A program made the position numbers and the translations under genes. The notes beneath the pieces are model-generated. The model had not been told where the DNA came from. It searched no databases and saw only the letters and a list, made by a program, of their open reading frames with translations. Below are positions 53,522-61,048 of a stretch of 64,000 nt of DNA, one piece after another (positions within the stretch are counted from its first letter, which is position 1; each line of letters opens with the position of its first letter). Source of the DNA: Parvibaculum sp049651025 (GTDB lineage: Bacteria > Pseudomonadota > Alphaproteobacteria > Parvibaculales > Parvibaculaceae); NCBI RefSeq assembly GCF_049651025.1, contig NZ_JBASBH010000037.1, positions 1 to 64,000 on the forward strand, written 5' to 3'.

Positions 53522-54838
53522 TCAGGCATTGCGGCCGTCAATCACATCGAGAATATCTTGCTCCAGCGCCCAGAAACGATCCTGCCCCCAATGCGCGGGC
53601 CTGCCGTTGACGCGGAAAGAGGGCGCGCCCCATAGGCCTGCATCGAATAGCGCCACCCGGTTTTCTTCGGCAATGTCCCGCCAGCTTTCATCGGTCAGGG
53701 CCGCGCGCACACCATCGGCGCCGAGGTCGGCCCGTCTGGCGACATCGAACATTCCCTTGTCGGAGGCGATCTCGATGCCATCGGCAAAGGCCGCGCGCAG
53801 GCCGAGTTCGGCAAAATCCTCGCCGCGTCCGAGCCTGATTGCATGATGCAGCACGGCAAGAGCGCGCGCCGCGCCAGCACCCACCGGATCGATGATGGTG
53901 CCAAATGGCAGCCCCGCACGCTCCGCCTCTCGCTTCGTGTCGAGAATAATGTAGAGCCGCTTGACCAGTGGCACGGGAAGGCCGCGCATCACCATCGGAA
54001 GGATGAACCGCAACTGCAATTCGCAATCGTAATGCGTTGCGAGGCGACGCATGCGCGGAAAGGAAATCCACGAATAGGGGCTGCGAAAGGAAAACCAGTA
54101 TTCGATGACCGGGCGCACGCCGTTGGCGGCGCGTGGTCCGAGCTTCATGTCGCGATAGGGCGCGATGGGCGCGGTTCCGGCAGGCGCCTTATCAAGCCCG
54201 AGCTTTGCGAGCCGCTCTTCAAGATGGTTCAGGCGGTCGACGCCCCAATACCACTCGCCCTCGAAATAGAACATCGCGCTGAGATAATGGCCGAGGCGTT
54301 TGCGCTGCCTGTCGCCATTGGCGGTAGCCGCCTGAGTGACGGTGGCCGAGGCCTCGCCCTGGCTCGTCGCAATCGCGTTGAGCGCTTTGACGTCGCGCGC
54401 CCAGAGCGCCTTGCCAGCCGCCGGTGCTACCTCGGTGAATTTCTTGCCGCCTTGTGCCGCCACAAGAACTCTCGCGCAAGCCAGAGCGAGGCTCGCATCG
54501 GGCAGCGTCGCGCCTGTGGGAAATTCGAGGCCATATTCAGTCGCAAGCCGGGCGGCATCTCTCAATGCGTAGTGGCGCAGCTTTTCGCGCTCCGGCGCGG
54601 CGGCATCGTCTGGCGCGGAAACGATCCACGGGACGAGGTCGATGTCATATCGTTGCTGCAATGACTGCAACACCTGCGCAGCAACATGGCTGTAAGGGTC
54701 GTCAGGCTGATGGAAGTAATGAACGGTTGGCCGCGTGCCGCGCGCCTTGCGCTTCAGCGTGTGGATGAAACGGCGCGTATTGCGGAGCGCGCGCCCTGTC
54801 AGAAGAGAAGTCGCTCTCCGTCGGATGAATTGCCTCAT
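53522..54838 (-). CDS. tandem DsbA/2-hydroxychromene-2-carboxylate isomerase-like protein
   Basis: 438 aa from ATG 54838 (GGAGGGG ribosome site). Two thioredoxin-fold domains: about residues 35-210 (TVHYFHQPDDPYSHVAAQVL) and about 240-435 (EYWFSFRSPYSWISFPRM and GLPFGTIIDPVG, GAPSFRVNG). The SPYS motifs replace the CxxC of disulfide oxidoreductases, as in glutathione-dependent HCCA isomerases of aromatic breakdown. A basic N-terminus lacks a signal peptide, so cytoplasmic. Divergent from the dehalogenase. Confidence 0.78.
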   Translation of the reverse strand: MRQFIRRRATSLLTGRALRNTRRFIHTLKRKARGTRPTVHYFHQPDDPYSHVAAQVLQSLQQRYDIDLVPWIVSAPDDAAAPEREKLRHYALRDAARLATEYGLEFPTGATLPDASLALACARVLVAAQGGKKFTEVAPAAGKALWARDVKALNAIATSQGEASATVTQAATANGDRQRKRLGHYLSAMFYFEGEWYWGVDRLNHLEERLAKLGLDKAPAGTAPIAPYRDMKLGPRAANGVRPVIEYWFSFRSPYSWISFPRMRRLATHYDCELQLRFILPMVMRGLPVPLVKRLYIILDTKREAERAGLPFGTIIDPVGAGAARALAVLHHAIRLGRGEDFAELGLRAAFADGIEIASDKGMFDVARRADLGADGVRAALTDESWRDIAEENRVALFDAGLWGAPSFRVNGRPAHWGQDRFWALEQDILDVIDGRNA

Positions 54839-54878
54839 CTTCGATCCCCTCCATCGCTCTTGACACAAATCTATATAG

Positions 54879-54895
54879 TGACACTATTAGTGTCA
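54879..54895. promoter_or_regulatory. perfect 17 bp palindrome in the dehalogenase promoter
   Basis: TGACACTA-T-TAGTGTCA, an exact 8-1-8 inverted repeat. A TTGACA -35-like hexamer lies at 54860-54865, and the palindrome overlaps the expected -10 region. It is about 40 bp both from the dehalogenase start and from the divergent gene, so a repressor bound here could control both. The TetR gene at 56694 is the natural candidate. Confidence 0.65.
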
Positions 54896-54934
54896 ATACA
54901 TGGAAAGAGGGCATGGCATCAGGGAGAGGTGATT

Positions 54935-55840
54935 ATGAAAGTGTTGAGAACGCCCGATGAGCGTTTCGCCGGCATTGCCGACTATCCATTCGCGCCGCAT
55001 TGGACCGAAATCAAGGCAGATGGCGGCCAGCTCTTGCGTCTTCACACGGTGGACGAAGGTCCGAGAGATGCAGCGCCCGTGCTGCTGATGCATGGCGAAC
55101 CGTCATGGTCATATCTTTATCGCCACATGATTACGGGGCTTGCGGGCAAGGGCCATCGCGTTGTCGCGCCCGATCTCATCGGCTTTGGCAAGTCGGACAA
55201 GCCGTCCGAACAATCCGACTATACTTATGAGCGCCATGTGAAATGGATGAGCGAGTGGCTGCTCGCCATGGACCTCACCGGCATCACGCTGTTTTGCCAG
55301 GACTGGGGCGGTTTGATCGGTTTGCGCCTTGTTGCCGCTTTCCCCGAACGTTTCGCGCGCATCGTCGTCGCCAATACCGGCCTTCCCATCGGCACGGGCT
55401 GGAGCGAAGGCTTCAAGCAATGGCTCGATTTCAGCCAGAGCGTGTCGGTGCTCCCGGTCGGCGAAATCGTCAGTATGGGAACTGTGCGTGGATTGAGTGC
55501 CGCCGAAAAGGCCGCCTATGACGCGCCCTTTCCCGACGAAAGCTACAAGGCCTGCGCGCGGCAGTTTCCGACGCTTGTGCCGATCACGCCGGAACATGCC
55601 TCCGTGGCTGAGAACAAGGCGGCGTGGAAAGTGCTTGAACGCTTCGACAAGCCGGTTCTCACGGCATTCAGCGATGGCGACCCCGTATCCAAGGGCGGCG
55701 AGCGCGTTTTCCACGAGCGTGTCCCCGGTGCGAAGGGCCAGGCGCATGTGACAATTGCAGGCGGCGGCCATTTTCTGCAGGAAGACAAGCCCGGCGAACT
55801 GGTCGACCTGATCGATGGCTTTATCCGCAAAACATCCTGA
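54935..55840 (+). CDS. haloalkane dehalogenase (subfamily I)
   Basis: 301 aa alpha/beta hydrolase from ATG 54935 (AGGGAGAGG). It would hydrolyse a carbon-halogen bond to an alcohol. Nucleophile Asp123 in CQDWGG with halide-binding Trp124; oxyanion-side HGEPSW near residues 53-58; acid Asp249 in SDGDP; base His279 in GGGHF. These and the length fit HLD-I enzymes such as DhlA/DhmA. Substrate range cannot be read. The DUF1330 gene follows 13 bases later. Confidence 0.88.
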   Translation: MKVLRTPDERFAGIADYPFAPHWTEIKADGGQLLRLHTVDEGPRDAAPVLLMHGEPSWSYLYRHMITGLAGKGHRVVAPDLIGFGKSDKPSEQSDYTYERHVKWMSEWLLAMDLTGITLFCQDWGGLIGLRLVAAFPERFARIVVANTGLPIGTGWSEGFKQWLDFSQSVSVLPVGEIVSMGTVRGLSAAEKAAYDAPFPDESYKACARQFPTLVPITPEHASVAENKAAWKVLERFDKPVLTAFSDGDPVSKGGERVFHERVPGAKGQAHVTIAGGGHFLQEDKPGELVDLIDGFIRKTS

Positions 55841-55853
55841 GGGAGAAATCGCA

Positions 55854-56270
55854 ATGAACTACGAAATTGCCGTCTACCCGACGCAAGAAAAGCTGATGGA
55901 ACTTGCCGGGTCGAAAGATCCCTCGCCCATCGTCATGCTGAACCTGCTGAAATTCCGCGATGTCGCCGAATACAAGGATGGCCGCGCGGAAAAGATCAGC
56001 GGCCGCGAAGCCTATATGCGCTATGGCGAGAAAATGCAGACGATCGTCACGGCGAGAGGCGGGCGCTTCCTGATTTCGGCGGAGCTGAACAGGGTGGTGA
56101 TAGGCGAAGTCGAAGACATGTGGGACGTCGTTGCGATGGTCGAATATCCCTCCGCCGCGGAGTTTTTCGCCATCGCCACCTCGCCGGAGGTCATGGAAGC
56201 GGGCGTGGATCGCGAAGCCGGGCTTGCGGGCCAGATTCTCATCCGCTCGACATTGCGTCCCGAAATCTAG
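55854..56270 (+). CDS. DUF1330-family protein
   Basis: 138 aa, ATG 55854 with GAGGGAGAAA. Dimeric ferredoxin-like alpha/beta-barrel domain of the DUF1330 family: PIVMLNLLKFR, SGREAYMRYGE, VVAMVEYPSAAEFFAI. Function unknown; such proteins are often beside catabolic enzymes. Here it sits between a haloalkane dehalogenase and a small membrane protein. Confidence 0.85.
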   Translation: MNYEIAVYPTQEKLMELAGSKDPSPIVMLNLLKFRDVAEYKDGRAEKISGREAYMRYGEKMQTIVTARGGRFLISAELNRVVIGEVEDMWDVVAMVEYPSAAEFFAIATSPEVMEAGVDREAGLAGQILIRSTLRPEI

Positions 56271-56290
56271 CAACGATACGGAAACACATC

Positions 56291-56707
56291 ATGGATCGAA
56301 CCGCCCCGTCGAAACTGGCCATTCTCGCCATCGGCCTGCTTGGAGTGATCAATCTCGCGCGCGGCTCGATCCATTTCTTTGCGCCCGATGGCGGGCTGAC
56401 TTCGATTGCCGGGCTGGATCTTTCCACCGCACGCCAGACCATCGTCTTCTTCATCGCGGCTGTCGGCGCGGGGCAAATTACGCTCGGCATTCTCGACCTT
56501 TACGTCATCGCCCGGCACAGGGCGATGGTGCGCCCGCTTCTGGTCATCCATCTGGTCGGAATGGCGCTGGGCCTGTTCCTCTTCCTTGTCTGGAAGCCGC
56601 TTCCGGTCGTTGTGCCGGGGCAATATGGAGCGGTGTTTTCTTTCCTGCTGTTAAGCGTCATAACTGCACGGGAATTCTGGCTCTGGAAGCGTAATGGCGC
56701 AGATTGA
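56291..56707 (+). CDS. small four-helix membrane protein
   Basis: 138 aa from ATG 56291. Four predicted membrane helices (about residues 9-24, 45-70, 78-98, 108-125), no recognised family. It has a short loop with FAPDGGLTSIAGLDLS. It may be in the dehalogenase operon and overlaps the TetR gene start by 14 bp. No function inferred beyond that it is a membrane protein. Confidence 0.7.
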   Translation: MDRTAPSKLAILAIGLLGVINLARGSIHFFAPDGGLTSIAGLDLSTARQTIVFFIAAVGAGQITLGILDLYVIARHRAMVRPLLVIHLVGMALGLFLFLVWKPLPVVVPGQYGAVFSFLLLSVITAREFWLWKRNGAD

Positions 56708-57299
56708 AAAGACTGAGAAACCATCGGATGGCCGCCGCGCGCGCGGCGAGGAAAGCCGTCGCCGGATCGTCGAGGCGATGCTCAGCCAGATAGGCGAGGG
56801 CAATCTTTCGCCAAGCGCGGAAGAGGTCGCGGCGCAGGCCAATGTGGGCTTGCGCACGGTCTTCCGGCATTTCGACGATATGGACAGCCTTTATCGCGAA
56901 ATATCCGAAGTGATGGCTACCGAGTTGATGCCGATAGCGGCGGCACCCTTGCCGAAAGGCGATTGGCGCGAACTTGTGGCTGAACTGGTGGATCGGCGCG
57001 CCCGCGTCTTTGAAAAAATGATGCCGTTCAAGATCGCAGCCGATGTCCACCGGCATCGATCCGAATTCCTGCGCGATGAACATGCCCGTCTTGGCACGAT
57101 GCAACGCAAGATATTGCGTGACGTGTTTTCCCTGAAGGAATGCCCGGCGGGGCCGACTTTCGAGGCGCTGGACCTGTTGATGAGTTTCGATAGCTGGCGG
57201 CGGTTGAGGCTGGATCAGGGACTGTCTGTCGCCCAGGCGAAGAAAACGATGCTTCGGGCAAGCAGCGCGCTTTTTGAAAGCGCAGGCACGGCGGCATAG
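56694..57299 (+). CDS. TetR-family transcriptional regulator
   Basis: 201 aa. HTH near residues 20-62: RRRIVEAMLSQIGEGNLSPS and AEEVAAQANVGLRTVFRHF. The C-terminal domain is not assigned. Last gene of the dehalogenase-DUF1330-membrane protein-tetR group. A repressor of the palindrome at 54879-54895 is a reasonable inference. It converges on the response-regulator gene. Confidence 0.9.
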   Translation: MAQIEKTEKPSDGRRARGEESRRRIVEAMLSQIGEGNLSPSAEEVAAQANVGLRTVFRHFDDMDSLYREISEVMATELMPIAAAPLPKGDWRELVAELVDRRARVFEKMMPFKIAADVHRHRSEFLRDEHARLGTMQRKILRDVFSLKECPAGPTFEALDLLMSFDSWRRLRLDQGLSVAQAKKTMLRASSALFESAGTAA

Positions 57300-57318
57300 C
57301 TGTTTGCATCGCCGGCGA

Positions 57319-57702
57319 TCAGGGCCTTGCGTCTGGAAATGCCATCGAAATGGAAAGAATAAGCTCGTCCTCATCGACGGGCTTGTCGAGGAAGGCAAGA
57401 ACGCCTGCGCGCCTGGCGCGCTCTCTCAGCGTCACGTCGCTGCGCCCGGTGATGACGATGACCGGCGTTTCGATATGGCGTAACCGGAGCGTTTCGAGGA
57501 GATCGAGGCCGCTCATTTCCGGCATGTGAAGGTCGAGCAGAAAACATTCAACCGGCGCGTCGTCTGCATCGGCCAGAAATGCGCGTGCAGACGCATAATC
57601 CCGCACGATCATGCCGTGGGACTCGAGCAGGGCGCGCATTGAATCGCGAACGGCTTCGTCGTCGTCGACGACGCACACCGTCCGGTTCTGAATAGATGCC
57701 AC
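57319..57702 (-). CDS. single-domain response regulator (receiver only)
   Basis: 127 aa from GTG 57702 (GGAGAGC site; the frame is open farther to 57726). A CheY-like domain with acidic triad VCVVDDDEAVRDS (residues 9-21), phospho-acceptor Asp57 in LLDLHMPEMSG and Lys in FLDKPVDEDE. No output domain, so it may act as a phosphate sink or a signal modulator of the adjacent FixLJ pair, as FixT-like and Sma0114-type proteins do; this is inference. Confidence 0.85.
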   Translation of the reverse strand: MASIQNRTVCVVDDDEAVRDSMRALLESHGMIVRDYASARAFLADADDAPVECFLLDLHMPEMSGLDLLETLRLRHIETPVIVITGRSDVTLRERARRAGVLAFLDKPVDEDELILSISMAFPDARP

Positions 57703-57776
57703 AACGCTCTCCAACGCGAGATACACAAGCGCCGAGGATAGGAAGAGAGAAAATCACCCGATATACGGTAATCCCC

Positions 57777-58400
57777 TTAGGCCTCGCCCGATGGCACGAC
57801 GCCTGCGGCAAGGGCGGTACGGACAAGCTCCGGCAGGCTGCGCGCCTGCATCTTTTCCATCAGATGGGCGCGATGGATTTCCACGGTTCTGGGCGAGATG
57901 CCCAGCTCGAACGCGACGACCTTGTTGGGTTGTCCGGCAATCAGGTGTTCAAGAACCTCGCGCTCACGCAGCGTCAGCGAGGCGACAAGACCAGCCCGGA
58001 CGGGGTCCGCCGTTGAGGTTTGCCTGTTCTGCTGTTGGCCTGCATCAAGCGCGCGCCTCACGCTTTCAAGCAGCAATTCATCGTCATAGGGCTTCTCTAT
58101 GAAGTCGACGGCGCCCGCCTTCATGGCGCGCACGGCGAGCGGAACATCGCCATGTCCGGTGACGATGATGACGGGAAGGCCGACATTTTGCCTTGTGAGT
58201 TCTTCCTGAAGCTCCAGTCCATCCATGTCGGGCATGCGGATATCTGCAATCATGCAGCCGCCATGTGCGCGCGGAGCGGTGAGAAATGCTCTGGCTGAGT
58301 CGAAGTCGACGACATTGAACCTGGCCGATTCGAGCAGCGCTCTCAGCGAATCGCGAACATCGGCATCGTCATCGACGATAAAGACCGTTTCAGGCGTCAT
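57777..58400 (-). CDS. fixJ: FixJ-type response regulator
   Basis: 207 aa. Receiver: VFIVDDDADVRDSLR, phospho-Asp53 in MIADIRMPDMDG, Lys in FIEKPYDDELL. C-terminal LuxR HTH: LTLREREVLEHLIAGQPNKVVAFELGISPRTVEIHRAHLMEKM. Overlaps fixL by 11 bp, so the pair is coupled. In rhizobia FixJ activates fixK and nifA under low oxygen; here the nearest likely target set is the ccoNOQP operon 2.6 kb away, but no FixK gene is in view. Confidence 0.92.
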   Translation of the reverse strand: MTPETVFIVDDDADVRDSLRALLESARFNVVDFDSARAFLTAPRAHGGCMIADIRMPDMDGLELQEELTRQNVGLPVIIVTGHGDVPLAVRAMKAGAVDFIEKPYDDELLLESVRRALDAGQQQNRQTSTADPVRAGLVASLTLREREVLEHLIAGQPNKVVAFELGISPRTVEIHRAHLMEKMQARSLPELVRTALAAGVVPSGEA

Positions 58401-59544
58401 GAGCTTCTTGCGTCTCCGGGGTCATTGGCAGCCTGAAGGCAAAGGTGACGCCATGTTCTGTATTTGCGTTCGCCCACAATAGACCGTCATGCGATTCGAT
58501 GATCGACCGGCAGATCGACAGCCCGATACCCATTCCATCTTGCTTGGTCGTCGTGAAGGGCTGAAAGAGCTGTGCCTGCACCTCCGGCGTCAATCCGGGA
58601 CCGGTATCCGATATGGAGACGACGACGGAGCCTGCCTCGTCCGTGAGGGTGCTGATCGTCAACTCGCGCCTCTCGACCGATTTCATGGCTTCGAAGCTGT
58701 TGCGCACGAGATTCAAAATGACCTGTTGAATCTGGATTTTATCGATGAGAACGGGCGGCAGTTCAGCCTGATATTCGGTGCGCACCTTCACGTTGCTCTC
58801 GGCAAGGCCCGTTACGCTGAGCGCGACGGCTTCCTCGACAACCTTGTTCAGATTTTCGGAAGCACGGTTGCTTTTGCCCTTGGCTATGAATTCCCGCAGG
58901 CGGCGGATGATTTGTCCTGCGCGCGATGTCTGCGCGCTCGCCTTTTCAAGATATTCGAGGCTGCGAACGACTTCCGGAATCTCGATCCCGGCAATGGTGC
59001 GTCTCGCCGCGTTGACATAGTTCATCACAGCCGACAGCGGCTGGTTCAATTCATGCGCGAGCGCCGCCGCCATCTGCCCCATCGCGCTGAGCCGCGAGAC
59101 ATGCAGCAATTCGGCCTGAACGTCCCGAAGATGCCGCTCGGTGCTTCGCCGCTCGGTGATGTCGTGAATGATGCCGACGAATATTTGTTCGCCGGCGATA
59201 ATGCCTTCGCCGACCGACAGATACATGGGGAAGGTCGAGCCATCCTTGCGGCGGGCATGCACATCGCGGCCGATGCCGATAATGCGCTTCTGGCCGGTGG
59301 TGCGATAATGTTCCAGATAGCCGTCATGCTCTTCGCGATAGGGCGCGGGCATCAGCATCTTCACGTTCTGGCCGATGACTTCGTCCGCGGTGTAGCCAAA
59401 CAGCTTCTCGCAGGCCGGGCTATAGACCTGCACGTTGCCCATGGCGTCGATGATGACGATGCCGTCAACAGCGGTCGCGAGCAGTGCCTCAAGGCGCGCG
59501 GCGCTCTCATCATTGCTCTGTGTAAGGCTGAATCCGGGAGACAT
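58390..59544 (-). CDS. fixL: oxygen sensor histidine kinase FixL (heme PAS)
   Basis: 384 aa. One PAS domain (about residues 15-130) has the FixL heme signature: His73 in YREEHDGYL as the proximal ligand, Arg81 in HYRTTG and Arg93 in IIGIGRDV, corresponding to Bradyrhizobium FixL His200, Arg206 and Arg220. The kinase H-box has His164 in ALAHELNQPL; N, G1 and G2 boxes are NLVRNSFEA, SDTGPGL and GMGIGLS. No transmembrane segments, so a soluble FixL. The kinase should be switched off by oxygen binding. Confidence 0.94.
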   Translation of the reverse strand: MSPGFSLTQSNDESAARLEALLATAVDGIVIIDAMGNVQVYSPACEKLFGYTADEVIGQNVKMLMPAPYREEHDGYLEHYRTTGQKRIIGIGRDVHARRKDGSTFPMYLSVGEGIIAGEQIFVGIIHDITERRSTERHLRDVQAELLHVSRLSAMGQMAAALAHELNQPLSAVMNYVNAARRTIAGIEIPEVVRSLEYLEKASAQTSRAGQIIRRLREFIAKGKSNRASENLNKVVEEAVALSVTGLAESNVKVRTEYQAELPPVLIDKIQIQQVILNLVRNSFEAMKSVERRELTISTLTDEAGSVVVSISDTGPGLTPEVQAQLFQPFTTTKQDGMGIGLSICRSIIESHDGLLWANANTEHGVTFAFRLPMTPETQEAHDA

Positions 59545-59645
59545 CGACCGCTTTGCTTTGGGTTTCAGGCTGAACCTAGCGTTTCAAAGCCCTTTTGACC
59601 ATCCAGACCCCTTCAAACCGGCGGCCGGGCGTGCCTGTGTAAAGT

Positions 59646-59659
59646 TGACGCATGCGTCA
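59646..59659. promoter_or_regulatory. 14 bp perfect palindrome upstream of the diiron protein gene
   Basis: TGACGCATGCGTCA between fixL and the diiron gene (a TTGAC and GTCAT outer arm). Spacing differs from the FNR/FixK consensus TTGAT-N4-ATCAA, so the regulator is unclear. Located about 120 bp from the diiron gene start. Confidence 0.4.
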
Positions 59660-59777
59660 TTTTTGATAATCGCCGCCACGCGCAAATACCCATAATTTTT
59701 TTATGCGTAAAGAGTGCGACGAAGGCCGGGCCGCGTTCGAAGAACGAAGGGCCGGAAGTGAAACCAAGGAGGAAACG

Positions 59778-60899
59778 ATGAACGACGTAAGGCAGATCAC
59801 GAAAGACCAAGCCTACGACACGGTCGCTCCGGGCGACTTCGCGGCAATGATGGACACAACACGCTACGGGCAGCGCTCGGGCGCTTTTGACAAGATCATC
59901 TCGGCAACCCACGACCATTTCTGGGACCCGCTGGATGTGCGCTACATCGACTTCAGCGAACCGTTCGATCTTGCCAATGAAATGATTCTCTCGCCGGACA
60001 TGGTGCCGGAACTGCGCCTGCCATGTTTCGAGGCGCTGTCGGAGAAGGACAAGGTTCGCTTTGCCAATGAGACGGCACGCTGGTTCCTCTCCTCGATCCT
60101 GCATGGAGAGCAGGGCGCGCTCAATCTTTCCGCGAGCCTTTGCCACATCCTTCGCGATCCGGGCGCGCAGGAATATGCAGCAAACCAGGCGCGCGAAGAG
60201 GCGCGTCACGTCACGGCCTTTGCGCGTTATGTGAAAGCACGCTGGGGCAAGCCGCTTCCGGTCGGCACGACGCTGAGTGGACTGCTGTCCGAGATGGTCC
60301 ACGCGCAGGAGGTCTACAAGAAGATCGTCGGCATGCAATTGCTCGTCGAGGGGCTCGCGATGGGAACCTTCGCCTCGCTCTACAACCATTCGCGCGACCC
60401 CCTGCTCGTCAAGCTGTGCCAGCTCGCCATGACGGACGAGGCCTTCCATCACAAGTTTGGGAAGATCTGGGCCGATCGCACGATCCCCAAGCTTGCGCAG
60501 GACGAGCGCGACCTGATCGAGGACTGGGCGGCAAGCTGCTTCCAGACGCTGCTCTTCAATCTCGTAAATCCCGAACAGAAGCAGGCGCTTTATGCGCAAT
60601 TCGGGCTGGACTGGAAGCAGGTGCAGGCTGAAATGCTCGAAGCAGTGACGGATGCCGATCGCCGCGAGCAGATGAAGGACGCGACAAATGTGTTCCGCGT
60701 CCTCGTGAAGACCTTGCTCAAGGCGGGAATCATCACCTCGCGCACGAAGGCCTTCTACGCTGTTTATGTCGATATGGATGAATTGCACGACGAAGACGAT
60801 CGCATGGTTGGCGACGATATCGCCGAGCAGGGCATCGAATTTCTGAAGACCGTGAACTTTGCAAAGAAATCGCCGCTTCAGGTAACAGCGGCGGAATGA
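59778..60899 (+). CDS. diiron ferritin-like protein
   Basis: 373 aa from ATG 59778 with AAGGAGGAAA. Two E...ExxH units: Glu111 in HGEQGALN, Glu141 and His144 in REEARHVTAF, then Glu191 in LLVEGLAMG and Glu221 with His224 in TDEAFHHKF. That is the complete ligand set of a carboxylate-bridged diiron centre, as in ferritin-like oxygenases and R2-like proteins. The long C-terminal extension is helical. I cannot assign a substrate. It stands between fixL and ccoN and ends at a strong terminator. Confidence 0.75.
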   Translation: MNDVRQITKDQAYDTVAPGDFAAMMDTTRYGQRSGAFDKIISATHDHFWDPLDVRYIDFSEPFDLANEMILSPDMVPELRLPCFEALSEKDKVRFANETARWFLSSILHGEQGALNLSASLCHILRDPGAQEYAANQAREEARHVTAFARYVKARWGKPLPVGTTLSGLLSEMVHAQEVYKKIVGMQLLVEGLAMGTFASLYNHSRDPLLVKLCQLAMTDEAFHHKFGKIWADRTIPKLAQDERDLIEDWAASCFQTLLFNLVNPEQKQALYAQFGLDWKQVQAEMLEAVTDADRREQMKDATNVFRVLVKTLLKAGIITSRTKAFYAVYVDMDELHDEDDRMVGDDIAEQGIEFLKTVNFAKKSPLQVTAAE

Positions 60900-60909
60900 C
60901 GCGCGACGG

Positions 60910-60939
60910 AAGGGCGGCGCGAGAAAAGCGCCGCCCTTT
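60910..60939 (+). terminator. rho-independent terminator after the diiron gene
   Basis: Stem AAGGGCGGCGC (60910-60920), loop GAGAAAA, and GCGCCGCCCTT (60928-60938) with a short T-run. An 11 bp perfect stem. It should end the diiron transcript so that ccoN has its own promoter in the following 110 bp. Confidence 0.7.
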
Positions 60940-61048
60940 GCTATGCAGTGCGCGGCCTGCGTAGCGACATATACGTAGTGTCACGGATTTTTACTTTCGC
61001 CGCATCGCGGCATCTTCACCAAGACGTCAACATTAGGGGGATCGTCGC
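60940..61048. promoter_or_regulatory. ccoN leader/promoter region
   Basis: 109 bp between the terminator and ccoN. It includes TAGTGTCAC and GACATATACGTAGTGTC (an interrupted GACA...TGTC inverted repeat), followed by AGGGGGATC as ribosome site. I saw no TTGAT-N4-ATCAA FNR/FixK box here, which is unusual for a cco operon. Confidence 0.4.

Noticed and set aside
59645..59660. FNR/FixK box at TTGACGCATGCGTCAT
   Set aside because: The TTGA and TCAT elements are eight bases apart, not six, so it does not fit the TTGAT-N4-ATCAA consensus.
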